A stretch of 35,793 nucleotides of DNA from Steroidobacteraceae bacterium (GCA_027456085.1 DAIDVO010000112.1:1-35793); one strand, 5' to 3'; shown: positions 8,216 through 16,039, numbered from the stretch's first letter. Notes: a model not told the origin generated them from the sequence alone. Numbers and translations are program-made.

Positions 8216-10056
8216 GCGTGGAGGCGCCGCGATCGGACCCCATGAGCTTCGACGCCAAGTCGTTCGTCGACGGTTTGCCGGCGCGACCCGGCGTGTACCG
8301 CATGCTCGGCCCCGCCGACGAAGTGCTGTATGTCGGCAAAGCGCGCAGCTTGCGCAGCCGCGTCGCCTCTTATTTTCAGCCGGGCAACGTCCACCCCAAA
8401 GTCCACGCGCTCGTCGCGAAGACCGCGCGCATGGAAGTGACGATCACGAACTCCGACACCGAGGCCTTGCTCCTCGAGCTGAACCTGATCAAGAAGCACA
8501 GGCCGCGGTTCAACGTGATCCTGCGCGACGACAAGAGCTTCCCGTTTCTCTACGTTGCCGCGAATCACGATTACCCGCGACTCTGCCTCTACCGCGGATC
8601 GCGCAAGGAACGCGGAAAGTTCTTCGGCCCCTATCCGTCGGCGGGCGCGGTGCGCGCAACGCTGCATCAGCTGCAAAAGCTGTTCCGGCTGCGGGATTGC
8701 GCGGACTCGTATTTCGCGAACCGTTCGCGTCCGTGCCTGCAATACCAGATCCAACGCTGCACGGCACCATGCGTCGGCTTGATCTCCAAGGAGCGCTACG
8801 CCGCGGACGTCGCGGCCGCGGTCAAGGTGCTCGAGGGACGGAACGACGAAGTGAGTCGCGATTTGGCGCGGCGCATGGAGGAGGCGGCGGCACGCCTGGA
8901 CTTCGAAGAAGCCGCGCATGTTCGCGATCAACTGGCCAGCTTGAAGATGGTCCAGGCGCAGCAGATCGTGACCTCGGACCCGCGCCATGATGCGGACGTG
9001 ATTGCGGCCGCGCCCGGCAACGGCGAGTATTGCGTGGCCCTGATGTTCGTACGCGCCGGAAGGAGCCTCGGCAGCACGACATTCTTTCCGAAGGCGCCTC
9101 TGGCGGAACCGACCGAAGTCCTGGCCGCCTTCATCGCCCAATATTACGCGGAACGCGAGGCGCCGCCCGAAATCATCGTCGGCGAGGATTTCGAGGAGAT
9201 ACCGGTGCTCGAGGAGAGCCTCGGGGCGCGCTCTTCGCATCGCGTGCGCATTGCCGCTTCGGTGCGCGGCATCCGTGCGCGCTGGCTCGAAATGATGCAC
9301 AACAACGCGATTCAAGCGGTCAAGATGCGCAATCTCGCGCGCGCGAGCATCGAGGAAAATCTTGCCCAAATGCGCGAGATCTTCGATCTTCGCGCGACGC
9401 CGAAGCGTTTGGAGTGCTTCGACATCAGCCACACCGGCGGCACCGATACGATCGCGTCCTGCGTGGTTTTCGGCGCGGAAGGGCCTTTGAAGAGCGAGTA
9501 CCGGCGATTCAACATCGCCGGCATCGAGCCGGGCGACGACTACGCCGCCATGTACCAGGCGCTCACGCGCCGCTACAAAAGAGTGCTCGCCGGCGAACTG
9601 CCGGCTCCCGACGTCGTCCTGATCGACGGCGGCAAGGGACAGTTGGCGCAGGCCGCGCGCGTGTTCGCAGAGCTGGAACTGAAGGGCATCACGTTGATCG
9701 GCGTCGCCAAAGGCGCGGATCGGCGCGCAGGGCAGGAGCAACTGTTCTTGTTGGGCCGCGACACGCCGACTATACTGCCCCCGGACTCCAGCGCCCTGCA
9801 TTTGATTCAGCGCGTGCGCGACGAGGCGCACCGGTTTGCGATCGCGGGTCACCGGCGCAAACGCGCGAAGCGGCACAACCGCTCGATACTCGAAACCATA
9901 CCGGGATTGGGACCCGTGAAACGACGCGAGCTGCTGAAACAATTCGGTGGATTGCAAGGGGTACTGCGTGCCGGTATCGATGATTTCCTGCAGATCCGGG
10001 GCCTCGGCCCGCGCCTCGCGGAGGTGATCTATGAACACCTCCACCCGGGCCGGTGA
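8212..10056 (+). CDS. uvrC: Excinuclease ABC subunit C
   Basis: UvrC makes both incisions around a lesion in nucleotide excision repair after handover from UvrA/UvrB. The 614-residue product has the full domain order. An N-terminal GIY-YIG nuclease carries PGVYRMLGPADEVLYVGKAR, and a cysteine-containing segment includes CLQYQIQRCTAPCVG. The UvrB-binding UVR motif is AARLDFEEAAHVRDQLASLK. The RNase H-like endonuclease has LECFDISHTGGTDTIASCVV and DVVLIDGGKGQL, and tandem C-terminal helix-hairpin-helix motifs follow (ETIPGLGPVKRRELLKQFGG, IRGLGPRLAEVIYEHL). The ATG at 8212 overlaps the glycosylase stop; a second ATG lies at 8242. The gene is followed by pgsA as in E. coli. Confidence 0.97.
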   Translation: MSVEAPRSDPMSFDAKSFVDGLPARPGVYRMLGPADEVLYVGKARSLRSRVASYFQPGNVHPKVHALVAKTARMEVTITNSDTEALLLELNLIKKHRPRFNVILRDDKSFPFLYVAANHDYPRLCLYRGSRKERGKFFGPYPSAGAVRATLHQLQKLFRLRDCADSYFANRSRPCLQYQIQRCTAPCVGLISKERYAADVAAAVKVLEGRNDEVSRDLARRMEEAAARLDFEEAAHVRDQLASLKMVQAQQIVTSDPRHDADVIAAAPGNGEYCVALMFVRAGRSLGSTTFFPKAPLAEPTEVLAAFIAQYYAEREAPPEIIVGEDFEEIPVLEESLGARSSHRVRIAASVRGIRARWLEMMHNNAIQAVKMRNLARASIEENLAQMREIFDLRATPKRLECFDISHTGGTDTIASCVVFGAEGPLKSEYRRFNIAGIEPGDDYAAMYQALTRRYKRVLAGELPAPDVVLIDGGKGQLAQAARVFAELELKGITLIGVAKGADRRAGQEQLFLLGRDTPTILPPDSSALHLIQRVRDEAHRFAIAGHRRKRAKRHNRSILETIPGLGPVKRRELLKQFGGLQGVLRAGIDDFLQIRGLGPRLAEVIYEHLHPGR

Positions 10057-10630
10057 ACGAAGAGTATGGGTGAACCTGCCGAATGCGCTGACTTGGCTGC
10101 GCATATTGATGATCCCCGCGATCGTGGTGCTGTTCTATCTGCCGTACCGGTGGGCGGACCCCGCGGCCTGCGCGAGCTTCGCGTTCGCCGGAATCACTGA
10201 TTCGCTCGACGGCTATTACGCCCGCAAACTCGGCTTGACCTCACGCCTGGGTGCGTTCCTCGATCCGGTCGCGGACAAGCTGATCGTCGCCTGTGCGTTG
10301 GTCCTGATCGTATCCAAGGATCCTCGCTGGTACATGGTGATCGTCGCGATCGTCATCATCGGACGCGAGATCGCGGTTTCGGCGCTGCGCGAGTGGATGG
10401 CCGAGATCGGTGCGCGCGGCCGCGTCGCCGTGTCCGGGTGGGGAAAGATGAAAACGATCATGCAGATCGTCGGGCTTTCATTCTTGCTCTTTCGCAGGAA
10501 CTTGCTCGGCATCCCGATCTATCATGTCGGCTTGATCTTGACCGGCATCGCCGCGGTCCTGACGCTCTGGTCGATGATCTTGTACTTGCGCCTGGCCTGG
10601 CCGGAATTGCGGGGTAGTTCAAGGCGTTAG
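10031..10630 (+). CDS. pgsA: CDP-diacylglycerol-glycerol-3-phosphate 3-phosphatidyltransferase
   Basis: Makes phosphatidylglycerophosphate, the committed step to phosphatidylglycerol and cardiolipin, in the inner membrane. The CDP-alcohol phosphatidyltransferase motif is complete: DSLDGYYARKLGLTSRLGAF followed by L-D-P-V-A-D (residues 57-82). Hydrophobic helices flank it. Two starts are plausible. The ATG at 10031 lies six bases after a perfect GGAGG, part of GGAGGTGAT at 10020-10028, and overlaps uvrC by 26 bases. The GTG at 10070 has AAGAG upstream and matches the usual PgsA N-terminus (x-N-L-P-N-A-L-T) without overlap. I chose 10031 on ribosome binding site strength. The tRNA-Gly gene follows about 70 bases downstream. 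Confidence 0.93.
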   Translation: MNTSTRAGERRVWVNLPNALTWLRILMIPAIVVLFYLPYRWADPAACASFAFAGITDSLDGYYARKLGLTSRLGAFLDPVADKLIVACALVLIVSKDPRWYMVIVAIVIIGREIAVSALREWMAEIGARGRVAVSGWGKMKTIMQIVGLSFLLFRRNLLGIPIYHVGLILTGIAAVLTLWSMILYLRLAWPELRGSSRR

Positions 10631-10653
10631 CGGTATATTGCGATCTGTTGTCC

Positions 10654-10681
10654 TTGACTCCCGGCGGCGCGGCCCTACAAT
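10654..10681 (+). promoter_or_regulatory. Promoter of the tRNA-Gly/tRNA-Cys genes
   Basis: TTGACT at 10654-10659 and TACAAT at 10676-10681 with a 16-base spacer, followed by a GC-rich discriminator (TGCGCG), as is common for stable-RNA promoters. The expected start is about ten bases before the tRNA-Gly 5' end. Confidence 0.7.
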
Positions 10682-10697
10682 TGCGCGTCGGCAGAGG

Positions 10698-10773
10698 GCG
10701 GGAATAGCTCAGTTGGTAGAGCGCAACCTTGCCAAGGTTGAGGTCGCGAGTTCGAGCCTCGTTTCCCGCTCCA
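10698..10773 (+). tRNA. tRNA-Gly(GCC)
   Basis: Cloverleaf of 76 bases with CCA encoded. Acceptor GCGGGAA pairs with TTCCCGC. The anticodon arm AACCT-TGCCAAG-region reads GCC in the loop TTGCCAA. The T arm contains GTTCGAGCC. The discriminator is T. It occupies the position of glyW in E. coli, just after pgsA. Confidence 0.97.
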
Positions 10774-10783
10774 GATTGTGAAC

Positions 10784-10815
10784 GAACCCCGGCGCGTCCG
10801 GGGTTCATCGTTTTT
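10784..10815 (+). terminator. Hairpin with T-tract between tRNA-Gly and tRNA-Cys
   Basis: GAACCCCGG (10784-10792) pairs with CCGGGGTTC (10798-10806) around a CGCGT loop; ATCG and then TTTTT follow at 10811-10815. The four-base gap before the T-tract makes it a weaker terminator candidate. It may instead be a processing hairpin, since tRNA-Cys follows six bases later with no clear promoter of its own. Confidence 0.5.
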
Positions 10816-10821
10816 GACCAG

Positions 10822-10895
10822 GGCTAGGTGGCAGAATGGTCATGCAGCGGCCTGCAAAGCCGCGTACGCCGGTTCGATTCCGACCCTAGCCTCCA
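10822..10895 (+). tRNA. tRNA-Cys(GCA)
   Basis: Cloverleaf of 74 bases with CCA encoded. Acceptor GGCTAGG pairs with CCTAGCC. The anticodon arm CGGCC-TGCAAAG-region reads GCA within CTGCAAA. The T arm GCCGGTTCGATTCCGAC is standard and the discriminator is T. It corresponds to cysT in the E. coli order. Confidence 0.96.
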
Positions 10896-10931
10896 CAACA
10901 CAAACGCCCGCCCGGCATGCGCGACGCCGCA

Positions 10932-11259
10932 TGGTGCCCCGGGCCGGAGTCGAACCGGCACAGCCTTGCGGCCAACGGATTTTCATACCTCGACGGCTTT
11001 CACCGCCGCGCGCTGCGCGTTCGGGGTCTGGAGTGCGCCACGACCGTGGCAGCCGACAGCTGCGGTAGGTCCCCGCCGTCCACTCTCTACACCTGCCGGC
11101 TTAAGGCCTTGGAGCCTTACGTCGGATTGGTTCGGCGTTGCCTCGGACGCAGGGCCCAGGGGATTCACCGAGTTTGACGGGATCCAGCGGGGCGTTTCCT
11201 ACCCCCGCCGCTCAAATTTTCCTCAAGTCCGTTGCGTCTACCAATTTCGCCACCGGGGC
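10932..11259 (-). tRNA. Intron-split tRNA-Leu(UAA)
   Basis: Read on the minus strand, the 5' exon is 11259-11225 (35 nt) and the 3' exon is 10983-10932 (52 nt including CCA), giving an 87-nt class II tRNA. Acceptor GCCCCGG pairs perfectly with CCGGGGC, with discriminator A. The D arm is GCG/CGC with TTGGTAGA in the loop. The anticodon stem ACGGA/TCCGT closes the loop CTTAAAA, so the anticodon is UAA. The long variable arm is GGCC-GCAA-GGCT, and the T arm is GCCGG-TTCGACT-CCGGC. The intron interrupts the anticodon after U34. The gene is at the position of leuZ relative to glyW-cysT but points the opposite way, so it needs its own promoter; only a weak TAGACT is seen upstream (around 11271). 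Confidence 0.93.
10984..11224 (-). ncRNA. Group I self-splicing intron (IC3-like) in tRNA-Leu(UAA)
   Basis: The intron is 241 nt, read from 11224 to 10984. In P1 the exon end CTT (11227-11225) pairs with GAG (11213-11211), giving the U-G wobble at the 5' splice site. The other core helices are present. P3 is CCGTC 11180-11176 with GACGG 11080-11076. P4 is TCGGTG 11171-11166 with CGCCGA 11137-11132. P7 is GAGTG 11085-11081 with CACTC 11035-11031, within GTGTAGAGAGTGGACGGC. P8 is GCAGC 11063-11059 with GCTGC 11053-11049. The last base is G (10984). The core strings resemble, from memory, those of the Azoarcus tRNA-Ile and cyanobacterial tRNA-Leu introns. No homing endonuclease frame is present. 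Removal restores a perfect seven-base anticodon loop. Confidence 0.93.
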
Positions 11260-11371
11260 ACTGGGCCCAGTCTACCGGAGGCCGCGGCGGCTTGCGTCGC
11301 GGCTTTCCGCGGCGCTTCTTCGGTGCGCCGCGGTAGCCTCAACTGGTTGATTTAGCTAAGCTCGCCGCCTC

Positions 11372-12001
11372 ATGCAAGCGGATGCCCCCGAATTGACTGT
11401 CGACAAGGTGCACGTCTGGCGCGGTGAGCGCCACGTGCTGCGGGGTCTGAGCTTCCAGGTCGAGAGTGGGCAGCTACTGCACATCTGGGGCCCGAACGGC
11501 ACCGGCAAGACCACCTTGCTGCGCGTCGTCTGCGGCTTACTCCGGCCCGAGCAAGGCCAGGTCGCGTGGGCCGGCCAACCGATCGAACACATTCGCAGCG
11601 ACTACCAAGCGGCGCTCGCCTACGGCTCGCACGAGGCGGCGCTCAAAGGGGATCTGACGGCCTTGGAAAATCTGCGCTATGCCGTGGGGCTCAAGCGCCG
11701 GGTCGGCGACCAGGAACTGCGCGCGGCGTTGGATCGGACCGGCGTCGGCGCCTGCGCGGATCTGCCGGCGCGCGTGCTTTCGGCGGGGCAGCGCCGGCGC
11801 GTCGCGATGGCGCGGGTTCTCGCGATGCGCGCGTCTGTTTGGCTGCTCGACGAACCGTTCGCCAATCTCGATGCCGTGGGATCGGCGCTGCTCGCGCGCA
11901 TGCTCGAGGAGCACGCGGACCTGGGGGGTATGGCGCTCGTCGTCGCGCATCAGGCGCTCGACCTGCGCCGCCCGGTGCGGAGCCTCGAGCTGTGCGCATG
12001 A
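11372..12001 (+). CDS. ccmA: Cytochrome c maturation ATP-binding protein CcmA
   Basis: ATPase subunit of the CcmAB(CD) ABC complex that releases haem-loaded CcmE for cytochrome c assembly. The 209-residue protein is of normal length for the family. Walker A is GPNGTGKTT (residues 40-48), the ABC signature is LSAGQRRRVAMAR, and Walker B with the D-loop is VWLLDEPFANLD. The H-loop histidine lies in VVAHQALDL. It is the first gene of a nine-gene ccm operon; its stop overlaps the ccmB ATG. I see no strong promoter in the 110 bases between the inverted tRNA-Leu 5' end and the ATG, although GTTGATTTAGCTAAG is AT-richer than its surroundings. Confidence 0.95.
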   Translation: MQADAPELTVDKVHVWRGERHVLRGLSFQVESGQLLHIWGPNGTGKTTLLRVVCGLLRPEQGQVAWAGQPIEHIRSDYQAALAYGSHEAALKGDLTALENLRYAVGLKRRVGDQELRAALDRTGVGACADLPARVLSAGQRRRVAMARVLAMRASVWLLDEPFANLDAVGSALLARMLEEHADLGGMALVVAHQALDLRRPVRSLELCA

Positions 12002-12678
12002 AGGTCGGCCCGTTTCGTGCGATGCGGCTCATCCTGCGCCGCGAACTCAGCTTGAGCTTCCGGCGGCCGGATCAATTGCTGCAGCCGCTGATGTTCTTTC
12101 TGATCGTCACCACCTTGTTTCCGCTCGCCCTCAGCCCGGAATTGTCGCTTCTTCGAGACATGGCGCCGGGTGTCCTTTGGGTGGCTGCGCTATTATCGTC
12201 GCTGTTATCGATCGATTCGCTGTTCAAGGGCGACGCGGATGATGGAACCTTGGAGCAATTGGCGCTGTCTGGTCACTCGTTGAGTGTCATCGTGATTGCG
12301 AAGACCATCGCGCATTGGCTCGTCAGCGGTGCGGCCCTGGTCGCGATGTCGCCGCTCGTCGCAACGGCGCTCGGCATCCCGGCCGGCGCGTTTGCGACGA
12401 TGATGTTCAGTCTCGCGCTGGGGACCCTGACGTTGAGCTGGCTGGGCGCGATCGGCGCGGGTTTGACGGTCGGGTTGCGGCGCGGCAGCGTATTGCTGTC
12501 GCTGATCGTTTTGCCGCTCGCGATGCCCTTGTTGATTTTCGGCGCCAGTGCAACCGATCGCGCGATCGGCGGACAGAGCCCGGCAGGCGCCTTGTATTTT
12601 TTGGCTGCGCTGTGCGTGTTCACGAGCACTCTGGCGCCGTTGGCGGCGTCAGTTGCGCTGCGGATTACGCTGGAATGA
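11998..12678 (+). CDS. ccmB: Haem exporter/ABC membrane protein CcmB
   Basis: Integral membrane partner of CcmA. The 226-residue product begins with a short basic segment (LILRRELSLSFRRPDQLLQP) and then has about six hydrophobic helices. FLIVTTLFPLALSPE, APGVLWVAALLSSLLSID and the DADDGTLEQLALS loop are characteristic of CcmB. It starts within the ccmA stop and ends in an overlap or near-overlap with ccmC, so stoichiometry is probably set by translational coupling. Confidence 0.94.
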   Translation: MKVGPFRAMRLILRRELSLSFRRPDQLLQPLMFFLIVTTLFPLALSPELSLLRDMAPGVLWVAALLSSLLSIDSLFKGDADDGTLEQLALSGHSLSVIVIAKTIAHWLVSGAALVAMSPLVATALGIPAGAFATMMFSLALGTLTLSWLGAIGAGLTVGLRRGSVLLSLIVLPLAMPLLIFGASATDRAIGGQSPAGALYFLAALCVFTSTLAPLAASVALRITLE

Positions 12679-12698
12679 GAGGCGATTGGAATTCATCG

Positions 12699-13433
12699 AT
12701 GTGGACTTGGTTCTACAGACTGGCTTCACCCCCTTACGTGTACCGCACCGCCGCGGCCTTGACGCCGTGGTTCTTCGCGGGCGCGGCCCTGATGATCGGT
12801 TACGGGCTCGTCGATGGTCTGGCATTCGCGCCGCCCGATTATCAGCAGGGCGATGCGTTTCGGATCATCTACGTGCACGCGCCGAGCGCATGGCTTTCGC
12901 TGTTCGCATACACGCTCATGGCGGTGGCCGGCGCGATCGCATTGATATGGCGCATCAAGGTGGGCTACGCCGTTGCCGCGGCGGCCGCTCCGATCGGCGC
13001 ATCGTTCACGCTGGCCGCGCTGGTGACCGGCTCCTTGTGGGGCCGGCCGATGTGGGGCACTTACTGGGCTTGGGATCCGCGCTTGACCTCGGAACTGATC
13101 CTGTTGTTCCTTTATTTCGGCGTGATCTCGCTGCGCCAGGCGTTCGAGGATCCCGCCCGCGGCGACCGCGCAGCGGCACTGCTCGGCGTCGTCGGCGTCG
13201 TCAATGTGCCGATCGTGCATTTTTCGGTCACCTGGTGGAATTCCCTGCATCAAGGCGGGACGGTCATGAGGCTCGGCAAGCCGGAGATGCCGGGAAGCAT
13301 GCTCTGGCCGTTGCTCGCGATGCTGGCCGGGTTCATGTTCTTCTTCGGCGCCGTGCTATGCATGCGCGTGCGCGGTGAAGTGCTCAGCCGGGAGCGTCAG
13401 TCCGCTTGGGTTCGGGAAGCGGTCATATCATGA
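12699..13433 (+). CDS. ccmC: Haem-handling membrane protein CcmC
   Basis: CcmC delivers haem to CcmE at the periplasmic side of the inner membrane. The 244-residue protein has six hydrophobic helices and the tryptophan-rich WWD-type segment WGRPMWGTYWAWDPRLTSEL. Conserved histidines flank it in IIYVHAPSAW and VPIVHFSVTWWNSLHQ. The ATG at 12699 is chosen because the resulting N-terminus MWTWFYRLASPPYVYR lines up with known CcmC proteins and gives the usual length. An upstream ATG at 12675 overlaps the ccmB stop (ATGA), would add eight residues and remains possible on coupling grounds. The 3' end overlaps ccmD by four bases. Confidence 0.94.
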   Translation: MWTWFYRLASPPYVYRTAAALTPWFFAGAALMIGYGLVDGLAFAPPDYQQGDAFRIIYVHAPSAWLSLFAYTLMAVAGAIALIWRIKVGYAVAAAAAPIGASFTLAALVTGSLWGRPMWGTYWAWDPRLTSELILLFLYFGVISLRQAFEDPARGDRAAALLGVVGVVNVPIVHFSVTWWNSLHQGGTVMRLGKPEMPGSMLWPLLAMLAGFMFFFGAVLCMRVRGEVLSRERQSAWVREAVIS

Positions 13434-13603
13434 TTCGACCCGGATTTTGGGCTATGGGCGGCTACGCGCGCTTCGTCTGGCCGAGCATTTCGTTCGCGCT
13501 TGCGGTGTTGATTTGGAATGTCTGGTCCGCGCGGCGCCATCACGCGCGGGCATTGACGCGCGCAGCGCGCGCCGTGGCGATGGCGAGGAGCGAAGAGTCA
13601 TGA
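13430..13603 (+). CDS. ccmD: Haem exporter accessory protein CcmD
   Basis: A 57-residue single-span membrane protein. The start M-I-R-P-G-F-W-A-M-G-G-Y is followed by A-R-F-V-W-P-S-I-S-F-A-L-A-V-L-I-W-N and a basic tail, the usual layout of CcmD. The family stabilises the CcmABC-holoCcmE complex. The gene overlaps ccmC and ccmE by four bases each (ATGA). Sequence conservation in CcmD is low, so position and topology carry most of the assignment. Confidence 0.88.
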   Translation: MIRPGFWAMGGYARFVWPSISFALAVLIWNVWSARRHHARALTRAARAVAMARSEES

Positions 13604-14040
13604 CGCCGCGTCGAAAACGCATGTTGGTCGTATTCGGGATATTGAGCGGCGTCGCCGCCTCGGTCGCGCTTGCCGTAGTCGCCGGACGCCAAAACATCAG
13701 CTTCTATTACGATCCGACCCAGGTCGCGCTCGGCAAGGAGCCGCCGGGCAAGGGGTTCCGCCTCGGCGGAATGGTCGTCAAGGGCAGCGTTTCCCGCAAG
13801 CCGGGAGACCTTACGGTGCGATTCGTGCTCACCGACTTCGCGCATCAGGTGCCGGTCACCTATACCGGCGTGCTGCCGGATCTGTTCCGCGAGGGCCAGG
13901 GCATCATCGCGCACGGTACGATGGGCCCGAACGGCGAATTCGTCGCCGACGAGGTGCTCGCGAAGCACGACGAGAAATACATGCCGCCGGAAGTGGCGGC
14001 CTCTTTGAAAAACAAGCACGGCGTCAAACCGACGACTTGA
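13600..14040 (+). CDS. ccmE: Periplasmic haem chaperone CcmE
   Basis: CcmE binds haem covalently in the periplasm and passes it to the CcmFGH ligase. The 146-residue protein has a basic N-terminus, one signal anchor (MLVVFGILSGVAASVALAVV) and an OB-fold domain. The haem-binding histidine is His123 in the family motif VLAKHDEKYMPPE, with the conserved Tyr127. FRLGGMVVKGSVSR and GQGIIAHGTMGPNGEFVADE are also typical. It overlaps ccmD by four bases, and ccmF follows after 25 bases. Confidence 0.95.
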   Translation: MTPRRKRMLVVFGILSGVAASVALAVVAGRQNISFYYDPTQVALGKEPPGKGFRLGGMVVKGSVSRKPGDLTVRFVLTDFAHQVPVTYTGVLPDLFREGQGIIAHGTMGPNGEFVADEVLAKHDEKYMPPEVAASLKNKHGVKPTT

Positions 14041-14065
14041 ACGCCAAGCGGCGCGGAGTGTCCCG

Positions 14066-16039
14066 ATGATTCCTGAGTTAGGCATGTTCGCGTTGATCCT
14101 GGGGCTCCTGCTCGCCATGGCGCAGGCTTTTTTCGGCCTGGTCGGTGCCTGGCGCGAGGATCCCGCCTGGATGTCGGTCGCGCGGCCCGCGGTCGCCGGG
14201 CAGTTCGTGTTCGTCGCCACCGGTTTCGCGTGTCTCGTTCACTCGTTCGTCGTCAACGACTTTTCCGTCTTGTATGTCGCCAACAACTCGAACACGGAGC
14301 TGCCGCTGTTTTACCGCGTCGCCGCGGTCTGGGGAGCACACGAAGGCTCGCTCTTGCTGTGGGTCACGATTCTGGCGATTTGGAGCCTCGCCGTGGCGGC
14401 GTTCAGCCGCGGCCTGCCGCCGAGATTCGCGAGCCGCGTGCTCGGCGTCCTCGGGCTCGTCAGCACAGGCTTCTTGTTGTTCACCTTGTGGACGTCCAAT
14501 CCGTTCAAGCGCCTGATACCGGCCGCCGCGGACGGTGCGAGCCTGAATCCCATACTTCAGGATTTCGCGCTTTCGATTCATCCGCCGATGCTCTACACCG
14601 GCTACGTCGGGTTTTCGGTCGCGTTCGCGTTCGCGGTCGCGGCGATGCTGGAAGGGCGTTTGGATCAGGCCTGGGCAAAGTGGACGCGCCCATGGACGAT
14701 CTGCGCGTGGATATTCCAAACGATCGGGATCACGCTCGGCAGCTGGTGGGCGTATTACGAATTGGGTTGGGGCGGCTGGTGGTTCTGGGACCCGGTAGAG
14801 AACGCCTCGTTCATGCCCTGGCTCATCGGCACCGCGCTCATTCACAGCTTGAGCGTGACGGAGAAGCGCGGCATATTCAAGAGCTGGACGCTGCTGCTCG
14901 CGATTTTCGCGTTCTCGCTGAGCTTGATCGGCACCTTCCTCGTGCGTTCCGGCGTGCTGGTGTCCGTACACTCGTTCGCGACCGATCCGAAGCGGGGCCT
15001 GTTCATTCTGGCGGGCTTGCTCGTGACGATCGGCGGGTCGCTCGGGCTGTACGCGTGGCGCGCACCCAAGCTCTACGTACCCGGGGGATTCGAATTATTC
15101 TCGCGTGAGTTCTTCATCCTCGTGAACAACGTGCTGCTGGTATCCGTAGCGGGCCTGGTTCTGTGGGGCACGCTCGCACCGCTCTTCTACGAACTGCTGG
15201 GAATAGGCAAAATTTCGGTGGGCCCGCCGGTGTTCAATCTGATGTTCCTGGTGCCGATGCTGCCGATGATGGTGTTCCTCGCGATCGGCATGCATTCAGC
15301 ATGGCGCAGAGGCAAATTGAGCGTCGCGGCGAAGCCGATTTGGTGGCTGCTGGCGGCCGGGCTGGTCATCGCCCTCGCCGTGCAGCGTTGGATCTACGGC
15401 TCCGTGCATCTGGTCAGCATGGTCGGGCTCGCATTCGGCATATGGATCATGTTCTCGTCGCTGCTCGAGCCGCTGCAGCGCTGGCGCAAGGGCCAAAGGA
15501 TGACAGCCGCCGTCGCCGGCATGGCTATCGCCCATTTCGGGGTCGGCATGTTCGCGATCGGAGTCAGCACCGTCAATACCTACAAGATCGAGAAGGATGC
15601 CGCGATGAAACCGGGCGCGGTCTTCTCGATCGCGGGCTACGATTTCAAGTTCGTGTCGGCACACGACGTAGCCGGCCCCAACTACGAGGCCGTGCAGGCT
15701 CTCGTCACGGTGACCCACGACGGCAAGCTCGTGGCCACGCTCAAACCGCAGAAGCGCCATTTCGCGGTTCAACAGACCGACAACAGCCACGCGGCGATCG
15801 CGGTGAACGCGGGACGCGACTTGTTCGTCGCGATGGGCGATCCACTAGGCGACGGCGCATGGAGCATGCGCATCCAGTACAAGCCGCTGGTGCGCTACGT
15901 ATGGCTCGGGGCTCTCGTGATGGCGATCGGCGGCGCGGTCGCCGCGAGCGACAAGCGCTACCGCGTGAAGGCGCCGGTGACCACGGCCGAGGCGATCGCG
16001 CCGCCGCCCAAGCCGGATCCGGCGCCGGGTGTCGCCTGA
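14066..16039 (+). CDS. ccmF: Cytochrome c-type biogenesis haem lyase subunit CcmF
   Basis: CcmF is the large polytopic subunit of the haem lyase attaching haem to apocytochrome c. The 657-residue protein begins with MIPELGMFALILGLLLA. It contains YRVAAVWGAHEGSLLLWV, DFALSIHPPMLYTGYVGF and the WWD domain GGWWFWDPVENASFMPWL. SLIGTFLVRSGVLVSVHSFA and many membrane helices follow, then a soluble periplasmic region near the C-terminus. Histidines expected as haem ligands are visible in GAHEGSL, SIHPPML, LIHSLSV and SVHSFA. The end overlaps ccmG by one base. Confidence 0.97.
   Translation: MIPELGMFALILGLLLAMAQAFFGLVGAWREDPAWMSVARPAVAGQFVFVATGFACLVHSFVVNDFSVLYVANNSNTELPLFYRVAAVWGAHEGSLLLWVTILAIWSLAVAAFSRGLPPRFASRVLGVLGLVSTGFLLFTLWTSNPFKRLIPAAADGASLNPILQDFALSIHPPMLYTGYVGFSVAFAFAVAAMLEGRLDQAWAKWTRPWTICAWIFQTIGITLGSWWAYYELGWGGWWFWDPVENASFMPWLIGTALIHSLSVTEKRGIFKSWTLLLAIFAFSLSLIGTFLVRSGVLVSVHSFATDPKRGLFILAGLLVTIGGSLGLYAWRAPKLYVPGGFELFSREFFILVNNVLLVSVAGLVLWGTLAPLFYELLGIGKISVGPPVFNLMFLVPMLPMMVFLAIGMHSAWRRGKLSVAAKPIWWLLAAGLVIALAVQRWIYGSVHLVSMVGLAFGIWIMFSSLLEPLQRWRKGQRMTAAVAGMAIAHFGVGMFAIGVSTVNTYKIEKDAAMKPGAVFSIAGYDFKFVSAHDVAGPNYEAVQALVTVTHDGKLVATLKPQKRHFAVQQTDNSHAAIAVNAGRDLFVAMGDPLGDGAWSMRIQYKPLVRYVWLGALVMAIGGAVAASDKRYRVKAPVTTAEAIAPPPKPDPAPGVA

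Noticed and set aside
8137-10104. 655-codon open frame on the minus strand opposite uvrC
   Set aside because: It lies wholly antisense to a clear uvrC, shows no family motif and is Arg/Ala/His-rich, as expected from reading GC-rich codons backwards. Similar long shadows at 1192-2532, 5777-7162, 22441-23586, 24609-26405 and 33152-34678 are rejected for the same reason.
10984-11224. Homing endonuclease gene inside the intron
   Set aside because: The intron is only 241 nt and all its length is accounted for by core helices and peripheral loops.
10828-11355. 175-codon plus-strand frame across the tRNA region
   Set aside because: It runs through tRNA-Cys and the intron-containing tRNA-Leu; the RNA structures explain the sequence.
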